Source of the DNA: a virus
IMG/VR virus record: IMGVR_UViG_3300031952_000136
Span: 1-24,168 of that record
Length of the DNA stretch: 24,168 nucleotides
Direction: 5' to 3' (one strand)
Shown piece after piece: positions 15,903 through 22,545 of the stretch. A program made the position numbers and the translations under genes. Each line of letters begins with the position of its first letter. Position 1 is the first letter of the stretch. The notes below the pieces were generated by a model. That model had not been told where the DNA came from. It made no database searches and worked only from the letters and a program-made list of their open reading frames with translations.

Positions 15903-18341
15903 TTAACGAGGGTTAAATTCACCTAAATCAAAACCATCTAAACTATCTTCATTAGACTCAAAATTCAATGGAGGAAGGTTGTTTTTACGTTGGTCTATCA
16001 ACTTAGATTGTTCTGTATTTTGTTGACTTATACGCTTTGCTTTACCATCTTCTTTAGATTGATTGGTTTTAGATAAAGTACCCATTTCCATTTGGTATAG
16101 TTGTTGGTTATACCCAAACTCTTCACTCATCAACTTAGACTTAAGACCTGCTTCAAATTCCATCTTTTGAATCTCAAGTTGGTTAGTAGCCTGTAGTATC
16201 CGCATTTTAGATTGCAAGTCAGCCTGTATCTTCTGCATTGCAGTTTCTCCTGCCATTTGCTGAGATTGCAACTGCTGTTGTGCAGTAATGGCTTGTTTTT
16301 GCATAGCCATCTTTTCTTCTCTATCTTGTTTCTTAACCCTCTTCATTTTAAGAAGTTGATTAGCAAGTTTAAGATTCCTTATCTCTCTTATATCTATGGC
16401 ATCTTCAAGATTAATGTCCCCCTTTGATAATGCCATTTGGATATTAGCTTCAAGCTGTGCTTTTTGTTCTTCGTCCGGAGATACCTCAATGAATATACCA
16501 AAGTCGTAAATGTATAAGTCTGAGATTTCATCTAATATTGAAACATTATATTTTCCTATCTTATTTATAAACTCTTCTCTAAAGTCAGAGTATTCTAATA
16601 CATCTGCAACTCTATAGGTTAATGCCTCTGCTAAAGTACGATAAATATATAATCCTGATTCAAGGATATGGCGAGTGGCTGTGTTTGAATTTAATGCAGC
16701 TAACTTCTGTACTCCAACTAATGAATTAGGGTCAGGATTAGAACCATCTCTTGCTTCATTAAGACCCGTTACGGACCTAATCATATCCATATAATGATTA
16801 TAGTTAGCGAGTAGCATTTGGGTTTTACTTGCCCCTGAATTAGATGTCAACTGAGTTATTGGAACTCTTGCATTATTAAAGTCTCCATCCTGAGTGAAAC
16901 TACGACCAATTACACTACCTGTTTGGAAGTAAAGTCTAAGAGCGTCTTCGGGATTATATGCCGCTCCATTTCCTAAGTCAATCTCATTAAGACCATCAGC
17001 ATCTATAAATACACCATCAGGAACTACACGAGCAATTACTTGTTGTAGTTTAAGGTGTGTAATCTGAATTAAATCAGTAAATGGTATCATCCTACGAGTT
17101 AAAGACTCAATAACTCCCTTGTACATACGTGGAGCACACGCTACATAGTTAGGAAGTGCGTGTTGAGTTGCCGATTTAGGACGAACCATATTCTGAGATA
17201 AATTCCATTTTAAAAGAATATTAGTTCCCATAACCATTATTCCTTCATACCAAACATCAATAGTCTTCTCTATCTTTTCAAAGTTTCCTTCCTCCATCAT
17301 TTCATTTGGAGGATTAAACGTATCGTCTTTTTGTATTACTCGAGAACCGCCGCCTTCAAGTATCTTCTTTTTATAAACAATCTTCTTTGTAGTCTTATAG
17401 TTAAAGTACAATAAAGTGCAACTATCTCTTGAGAATAAACTATTCTCATAGAACTGTGCTACATTATAGTAGTTATACCAACCTTGACTATATTGAGATA
17501 TTTCTTGTAAATCTTCATTTGTTAGACTTTGGTCTATCTTTAATAACTCTGTTAATGGAACTGTTTTAATCTCTCCCCAATAGAAGCAGTCTTTAAATTG
17601 AGGGTCTTCAGTATAACTATATACTATATTAGCAGGGTCTACATATGAAATCTGCACTCCTGCTCCCGGTAAGAACTCGTGCTTTGCAACACCAATACCT
17701 AAGACTACTGTATCATAATCAATTCTTCTACGTGTATCCTCATAATGATTCTCATCAAATATTGTATTGATGGCTTCCTCTTCAGCAATCTCTATAGCAG
17801 GTTTATAATTCAACTGCATATATAATGACATCTCCTCATCAGTTTCAGGAAGTTCTTCGGGGTCCATCATAAAACCATCAACACCTGTTTTCTCTTTTAC
17901 TATAGTTAAGATATCTTTTGCAGCCATTTGTCCTTCAAGCATATCTTGATACTTGCTTCTCTTAGCTTGTGACATAGCATCTTGCGCATATGCCTTTACC
18001 TTAAATAAACGCTCAGACATACCATTAACAACAATATCTACAAACTTAGGAAGTATAGGAACAGGAGTCCAATCTAAGTTAAGATATGATAAATCTCCAT
18101 CTATTGCTAACTCATTTTTATATTTAGCAACAGACTGTTCGCCTCTTGCATATAGTCTAACTTTATGAAAATCTCTCCATTGTGAATAGTACCTACAAGA
18201 GTTACCATCCTTTCTAAACCACTCATATTGAATTGCCTGACCTACCTGTAAACCAAATGAGTCAGATGCCTTTTCGGCATCATTAGCCATCTGAGTTGGG
18301 AATACTGTAGACTTTATATCTATTAATATGTTATTTTTCAT
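15903..18341 (-). CDS. Portal protein, crAss-like type, 812 aa
   Basis: Large portal located directly after TerL, overlapping its stop as ATGA (18338-18341). Recognisable stretches include WRDFHKVRLYARGEQSVAKY (about 55-74), LNLDWTPVPILPKFVDIVVNGMSE (about 87-110) and YDTVVLGIGVAKHEF (about 208-222), all patterns I associate with crAss-like and related portals. The C-terminal 147 residues begin with a Gln/Met-rich coiled coil (about 666-745) and end in an acidic tail (SNEDSLDGFDLGEFNPR), perhaps a barrel and crown. It forms the ring in the capsid vertex through which DNA is packaged and ejected. The length is larger than the 450-700 residues of most phage portals, in keeping with this group. 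Confidence 0.85.
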   Translation of the reverse strand: MKNNILIDIKSTVFPTQMANDAEKASDSFGLQVGQAIQYEWFRKDGNSCRYYSQWRDFHKVRLYARGEQSVAKYKNELAIDGDLSYLNLDWTPVPILPKFVDIVVNGMSERLFKVKAYAQDAMSQAKRSKYQDMLEGQMAAKDILTIVKEKTGVDGFMMDPEELPETDEEMSLYMQLNYKPAIEIAEEEAINTIFDENHYEDTRRRIDYDTVVLGIGVAKHEFLPGAGVQISYVDPANIVYSYTEDPQFKDCFYWGEIKTVPLTELLKIDQSLTNEDLQEISQYSQGWYNYYNVAQFYENSLFSRDSCTLLYFNYKTTKKIVYKKKILEGGGSRVIQKDDTFNPPNEMMEEGNFEKIEKTIDVWYEGIMVMGTNILLKWNLSQNMVRPKSATQHALPNYVACAPRMYKGVIESLTRRMIPFTDLIQITHLKLQQVIARVVPDGVFIDADGLNEIDLGNGAAYNPEDALRLYFQTGSVIGRSFTQDGDFNNARVPITQLTSNSGASKTQMLLANYNHYMDMIRSVTGLNEARDGSNPDPNSLVGVQKLAALNSNTATRHILESGLYIYRTLAEALTYRVADVLEYSDFREEFINKIGKYNVSILDEISDLYIYDFGIFIEVSPDEEQKAQLEANIQMALSKGDINLEDAIDIREIRNLKLANQLLKMKRVKKQDREEKMAMQKQAITAQQQLQSQQMAGETAMQKIQADLQSKMRILQATNQLEIQKMEFEAGLKSKLMSEEFGYNQQLYQMEMGTLSKTNQSKEDGKAKRISQQNTEQSKLIDQRKNNLPPLNFESNEDSLDGFDLGEFNPR

Positions 18342-20587
18342 CTAATTAATTGACTTGAGTTACCATCGTTTCTATACCTTGCGAAGTTAAGAGTTATTTT
18401 CGATTCTTTTTTCTCGGGCATATATAAATGTTTTTGATTTGCCATAATAGCTAATCCTGAACTTATAGAGGCATCAAACTTTGTTCTATCGTTTATATCG
18501 AACTTTGCCCAATCTTCTAATGTACGAGTAAAAGGCATTGTTCCCATCTCGTCATTACTTCTATATGTTGCAGTTAAATCCATCCCTATAAATCTTTCAA
18601 TATAAGACTCAATAGCAGAAGCGTGAGACTGCTTAACATCTTCAGAAGAGTTAGGTATACCACCAAGTTCACGCTCAGTCTTAGTTAGTTTATTATATTG
18701 CTTGTCAGGCCTATTTAAACAGAATCCTCTGTACCCCCTATTCTTAAAGTGATACAAAAGTCGTGGTTTATTATTCTCTATTAGTATGGGCATACCATAA
18801 AAGACACAAGCCATAAGTACTTCTTCGAAAAATATCTCTGCTGTTTGAGGTCGAGCAACATACTCTAAAAAGAACTCATTAACAGGTGCTTCGTCCATAT
18901 GGAACTTAGTCATTCCGTGTAAAGAACCATTAGAACCTCTACCTCCAACTACTGCGGATATATCATAGGAATCACAACCAAATGAACCTATATGCTCGTT
19001 TCCGGGATGAAATATTCCATTCCTTGTTTGAACATTGTTTTGCAAATGCTTCTGAGGTGTCCAACTTACATTAAACCTTCCTCTATTATCAGGAGTCCAT
19101 ATTACTTGAGTATCCTTTATGCCATCCTTCCAATGAAATGAACCACGAGTAATATAATGCTCTTTAATAGTTGAATCATTATAATCTATCTGTTGGTATA
19201 TTTTTGTAAGGTTAAAGATAGCCTCTTTACTTTCATCTCTGAATGCGTGTGACTCAGTACGAGGGAACTGACGATAAAATTCATTAAGGGCATCAGCGTC
19301 ATTTTTTAAAGAGTCTACCTCATTTTCCCAATAATCTATTGCTCCATTTGAAATCCAATTTCCATCAATACCTTTTACTTTATCGGAAGGCTTCCTAAAT
19401 ATAGGCATCCCATATCTATCTATAAAACCTTCCATATTCCATTCCATAGGAATAAATAAAGCATATAGTCCACTTTTTGTTTGACCATTGGCATTACGTG
19501 TATCTACACGAGACTCCTCATATATATCCTTGAAGTTTTGTCCTCCTTTACTTAATGCATTAGAAGTTGACCCCATCATACACTTGCCAATAATCTTGCT
19601 ACCTAAACGCAAACAAGTTTTAGTTACACGCCAATTCTCTTTAATATTCTGTGGCTTCGTCCATTTGCCACTTTCATCGTGAGCCAAAAACAATAGCTTC
19701 TCTCCATCGTATGAGTTGTCTTCTGTGTTCTTCCAATCTATAGTCGTATCTAATCCATCCACACTACTATCGCTATCCTCATACATATTCTTTTTTGTAA
19801 TTCTCGCAGCAGGAACACGAAAAGCTAACTCAGTCTTCGGCTTATCCATACCATCCATAATAGGCTTAAAGAAAAAAGGTAGTCTACTATTAATAGGAAC
19901 TACCTTATCTGTAAACATCTTCTTAGCATCACTACCTGTTTTAGATAGTATACCAACCCTTGCATCTCTTGCAAGTGTCCCTATGTTAATACATTCTGAG
20001 GATGACATAAATGAAAACCCTGAACGTCTTATCTTTAAATACACCAATCCAAAAGACCTTGAATCAGCCTTACACGCTTCCCAAAAGATATAAAATATTC
20101 TATTAGCTTCTCTGAAGTCAGGATATCCAACATCGATACTCGCCCACTGAAGATACATATAGTGTGAACCTGTTATGTAGGTAGGCACTCCATTATTCAT
20201 AAACCAAACACCATTCTCTCTATTGTCAAACTCGTTCTCTATGTAGTCTACCCAAAGGTCTTTGAATCGTGCTTCTTTTTGATTCCAATTAAATATAGAC
20301 TGAATCTTATCTAACTCCTTTGCTAACCTAACCCTTTCCCAATATTGTTCGCCCTTAGTGTCACTGCGTTTAATAATATTATCTGATATAGCAGGTAACG
20401 CAATCATTAAGCCTGATATCTCTACAATATCTCCTATCTGCCCTGTTTTAGATATGACTACTAAATTGTACTGTTCGTTATACCCATATAGCCAAGACCT
20501 TGCTCTATTCTTATTAGCTAAAGCAGCGTTAGGCACGTAGTTTTTTACTACTCTATAAATGTTATTATTTTGACCTTCTTTCTGCAA
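18338..20587 (-). CDS. terL: Terminase large subunit (TerL), 749 aa
   Basis: DNA-packaging motor with ATPase and nuclease parts. The ATPase Walker A-type site is likely KIRRSGFSFMSS (185-196), Walker B LLFLAHDE (298-305) and the coupling motif GSTSN (339-343). In the RNase H-like nuclease, D539 (FGCDSYD), E604 (ILIENNK) and D705 (KFDASISSGLAIMA) are the probable metal ligands. The residue choices are my reading of the motifs, not an alignment. The upstream part (WLYGYNEQYNLVVISKTG, 32-49) looks conserved too and supports the early ATG at 20587, which overlaps the preceding small gene by 23 bp. The stop overlaps the portal start as ATGA. The order small protein-TerL-portal is classical for a packaging cassette. 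Confidence 0.92.
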   Translation of the reverse strand: MQKEGQNNNIYRVVKNYVPNAALANKNRARSWLYGYNEQYNLVVISKTGQIGDIVEISGLMIALPAISDNIIKRSDTKGEQYWERVRLAKELDKIQSIFNWNQKEARFKDLWVDYIENEFDNRENGVWFMNNGVPTYITGSHYMYLQWASIDVGYPDFREANRIFYIFWEACKADSRSFGLVYLKIRRSGFSFMSSSECINIGTLARDARVGILSKTGSDAKKMFTDKVVPINSRLPFFFKPIMDGMDKPKTELAFRVPAARITKKNMYEDSDSSVDGLDTTIDWKNTEDNSYDGEKLLFLAHDESGKWTKPQNIKENWRVTKTCLRLGSKIIGKCMMGSTSNALSKGGQNFKDIYEESRVDTRNANGQTKSGLYALFIPMEWNMEGFIDRYGMPIFRKPSDKVKGIDGNWISNGAIDYWENEVDSLKNDADALNEFYRQFPRTESHAFRDESKEAIFNLTKIYQQIDYNDSTIKEHYITRGSFHWKDGIKDTQVIWTPDNRGRFNVSWTPQKHLQNNVQTRNGIFHPGNEHIGSFGCDSYDISAVVGGRGSNGSLHGMTKFHMDEAPVNEFFLEYVARPQTAEIFFEEVLMACVFYGMPILIENNKPRLLYHFKNRGYRGFCLNRPDKQYNKLTKTERELGGIPNSSEDVKQSHASAIESYIERFIGMDLTATYRSNDEMGTMPFTRTLEDWAKFDINDRTKFDASISSGLAIMANQKHLYMPEKKESKITLNFARYRNDGNSSQLIR

Positions 20588-20849
20588 ATCCTTGTTTTGT
20601 ATCTGTTTTACTTATTCCTTTTTCCGCAATATCAAGATTCTCTTTTTCTAATTCTATTCTACTTAGAATCTCAAATGCATCAAAGATTGCTAACTTCTTT
20701 GTAGCTGCTGCATTCTTTAATTTATCAGCAGCCAAATCGCCACCATCTTCATTAGGTTTCAATATAGACTCTTGAGCAACCTTTATAAGTTCCTCAACTG
20801 CCCTATGACCTGCTGCTATTATCCTTAATTTTATTTCTTTGTTAGTCAT
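20565..20849 (-). CDS. Small helical protein, possible small terminase subunit, 94 aa
   Basis: Short, wholly helical-looking protein with an N-terminal MTNKEIKLRIIAAGHRAVEEL, a Lys/Ala helix (AADKLKNAAATKKLAIFDAF, 40-59), then ILSRIELEKENL and a basic end (GFAERRSK). It lies directly upstream of TerL with a 23-bp overlap and starts in an ATGA overlap with the oxygenase gene. Position fits a small terminase subunit, but 94 residues is shorter than typical TerS proteins and no helix-turn-helix is obvious. It may instead be a TerL partner or an unrelated conserved protein. I recall similar sequences before TerL in Bacteroidota phages. Confidence 0.45.
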   Translation of the reverse strand: MTNKEIKLRIIAAGHRAVEELIKVAQESILKPNEDGGDLAADKLKNAAATKKLAIFDAFEILSRIELEKENLDIAEKGISKTDTKQGFAERRSK

Positions 20850-21322
20850 TGTTTTCTTTTTAAAAATATGACTTGAATTAATCTTGCATCATCTCCTTCT
20901 CCAAAATTTTCAAATATATTTCTTGCATGGGGAAGGTAAGAGTCAAAGAAAGTCATGCGATTAAACTTAGCATATACTTTAAATATAGGTAAGCCATCAG
21001 TATCAAATATTGTAGTTCCATCTTCTTTAGGGTGGGTTTTATTAAGGTACAATATGCAGGTTATATCACCCATCATATCGTCCTTGTGTATAAAATTAGG
21101 TTCCACTTGTCCTAACGGAGATTTCCTTATAAAATTATAATTAATGTTGTATTCAGGGAATAATAACAATACGTATTTTGCAAACTCATCGTCATTATCT
21201 CTTGCTTGTATATTCTTAAAAACCTTATCCCCGTCAGGTATGTCTTGAAATTCTCCATTAAGGGCATTATCTAAATACTCTTTTGGATTCGCTAATACGT
21301 CATCTGTTGTAAACAAAATCAT
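20846..21322 (-). CDS. 2OG-Fe(II) oxygenase-like protein, 158 aa
   Basis: The C-terminal half shows the layout of a prolyl-hydroxylase-type double-stranded beta helix: H79-K80-D81 (FIHKDD, the metal-binding HxD), strands DITCILYLN (86-94) and GTTIF (102-106), the distal metal ligand H132 (YLPHARN), and R147 (ARLIQVIFLK), the probable 2-oxoglutarate carboxylate ligand. All four expected residues are present in the expected order, so it is probably active. The length is minimal for the family. Such proteins hydroxylate amino acids, nucleobases or small molecules; the substrate here is unknown. It is translationally coupled by ATGA overlaps to the GroES-like gene before and the small pre-terminase gene after, which hints at a shared early-assembly or packaging role, but this is inference. 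Confidence 0.7.
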   Translation of the reverse strand: MILFTTDDVLANPKEYLDNALNGEFQDIPDGDKVFKNIQARDNDDEFAKYVLLLFPEYNINYNFIRKSPLGQVEPNFIHKDDMMGDITCILYLNKTHPKEDGTTIFDTDGLPIFKVYAKFNRMTFFDSYLPHARNIFENFGEGDDARLIQVIFLKRKQ

Positions 21323-21882
21323 AATTTAATTGTTATTTGATTATCGTACATTCTATAAAGTTTCTCTCCATCAACCTCAAACTCATATTCGCTATCAGGA
21401 ACAAAACAAACTTTATCTCCATCCTTTATACCAATACTTAAAAGGTATTCATTAGGATACCTCATTACTCCCATTAACGGTTCTTCACTAAATGGTTTCT
21501 TAATATAAGAGTCAATAGCAGCTATAGGCTTAACGAAACAATATTTGTCATACGCATTCCACGTGGAACCTTTTTTGTACATAAAAAATTGGTCAAGTTC
21601 AATGAAGAAGTTATCATCTCTAAAGAAACTTTTGCCACTTTTTTGACGACCCTTTATATCATTGTAAAATTTGAACACGTTATGGTGTACAAGAAGTATA
21701 TCTCCCGGAGTAATAGGTCCGGTATAGCCTAATGGAAGTTCAACGACCTCAGCATACCTATTTGAAAACTTATGGTCTTCCTCAGATGTACTCACAATTA
21801 AGTCAATATCTCCTACCTCTCTTGTGTTGTCGTATCGCTTTCCATTCAAAGGCTTCGCTATGAAACTGAATGGTGAACGCAT
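21319..21882 (-). CDS. GroES-like (co-chaperonin fold) protein, possible double barrel, 187 aa
   Basis: Residues 8-105 follow the GroES outline: a basic-Pro start, EVGDIDLIVS, then YAEVVELPLGYTGPITPGDILLVHH (about 43-67). Residues 113-187 repeat the outline in shorter form: YCFVKPI, LMGVMRYPNE, then GIKDGDKVCFVPDSEYEFEV (151-170) and EKLYRMYDNQITI (173-185), closely resembling the last strands of GroES. Cellular GroES is about 95-100 residues, so this could be two fused barrels with a diverged first half. T4 gp31 is the known phage GroES analogue and helps fold the capsid protein. A role in folding the capsid protein with the host GroEL is a reasonable hypothesis, not shown. The start ATG directly follows the previous stop as TAAATG. 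Confidence 0.5.
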   Translation of the reverse strand: MRSPFSFIAKPLNGKRYDNTREVGDIDLIVSTSEEDHKFSNRYAEVVELPLGYTGPITPGDILLVHHNVFKFYNDIKGRQKSGKSFFRDDNFFIELDQFFMYKKGSTWNAYDKYCFVKPIAAIDSYIKKPFSEEPLMGVMRYPNEYLLSIGIKDGDKVCFVPDSEYEFEVDGEKLYRMYDNQITIKL

Positions 21883-22110
21883 TTAGAAATTTATATTATA
21901 TTCGATTGAAATTGGCATTGTACTATTAAACTCCTTCCAAAGTAATATCTCTGACAAGTGGTTTATGATATATATCTTTAAAGATAAGTTTTTTGTGTCG
22001 TATTTGATTATATGTATCTCATAAGAATCCCCAAGAACCTTTTGTCCTACAATATAGTGCATAGCACCTCCCTTGTAATCGGGTCCCACTGATATTTTTC
22101 TTATGTCCAT
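21883..22110 (-). CDS. Small conserved-looking phage protein, 75 aa
   Basis: Small beta-rich protein: MDIRKISVGPDYKGGAMHYI at the start, VGQKVLG (21-27), alternating hydrophobic strands, then WKEFN (58-62) and a C-terminal SIEYNINF. I recall this pattern, with a Gly-rich turn, GQ-x-VL and the EYN-x-NF ending, from Bacteroidota phages next to structural genes, without a known function. It starts 1 bp after the 81-residue gene and its TAA runs into the ATG of the GroES-like gene. No enzyme motif or membrane segment is seen. Confidence 0.6.
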   Translation of the reverse strand: MDIRKISVGPDYKGGAMHYIVGQKVLGDSYEIHIIKYDTKNLSLKIYIINHLSEILLWKEFNSTMPISIEYNINF

Positions 22111-22111
22111 A

Positions 22112-22357
22112 TTAAACTACTATTCTTATCTCTCCTGTTGGTGTACGATAAATTTCTCCAAAAATTAATCCTCCTGCAAGTGCTGCTGTATTATCAACAT
22201 AAGAGTCAAGTGAACTTCCATTTTCAAAAATAAATTGAAGTATTTCCTGAATACTGAAGTTCTTTGTTGCATTGTCATTAACTGAATCTGTTCCAATTAA
22301 TGTATCAGCACCTGACACAGGAGCAACCCTTAATGCGTATGATTCTATTTTTGCCAT
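22112..22357 (-). CDS. Small tail-associated-type protein, 81 aa
   Basis: The centre holds LIGTDSVNDNATKNFSIQEI (20-39), a motif I recall from tail-fibre-associated proteins of aquatic phages, followed by a C-terminal NTAALAGGLIFGEIYRTPTGE (about 56-76), another recurring phage ending. The two together suggest a small structural adaptor or a remnant of a fibre N- and C-terminal region. It sits between the fibre-like gene group and the small gene before the GroES-like protein. Function unknown. Confidence 0.55.
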   Translation of the reverse strand: MAKIESYALRVAPVSGADTLIGTDSVNDNATKNFSIQEILQFIFENGSSLDSYVDNTAALAGGLIFGEIYRTPTGEIRIVV

Positions 22358-22367
22358 TTTTATATTT

Positions 22368-22544
22368 TTATGATTGGTAAATTAAATATTGATATTGTTC
22401 AGGTATAGGGTCTTCAGTTATCTCAAATAATTCAGGATGCTCAACTATTGATGGATGGTCTTCTAATGGAAGAATCCAATTAGTTGTAACTACTATTGTA
22501 TAACTATCTGTCCCAACGCTATTTATTTGTCTTATGTACCTCAT
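22368..22544 (-). CDS. Very small protein after fibre gene, 58 aa
   Basis: A 58-codon reading frame with ATG at 22544-22542 and TAA at 22370-22368 fills the space between the fibre-like stop (one base away) and the 81-residue gene (10 bp away). It begins MRYIRQINSVGTDSYTIVV, continues TTNWILPLEDHPSIVEHPEL and ends QYQYLIYQS. The beta-strand start and the Trp-Pro-acidic middle look like a genuine small folded protein, and I recall similar short proteins behind fibre genes in Bacteroidota phages. Tight spacing on both sides supports it. Function unknown. Confidence 0.65.
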   Translation of the reverse strand: MRYIRQINSVGTDSYTIVVTTNWILPLEDHPSIVEHPELFEITEDPIPEQYQYLIYQS

Positions 22545-22545
22545 A

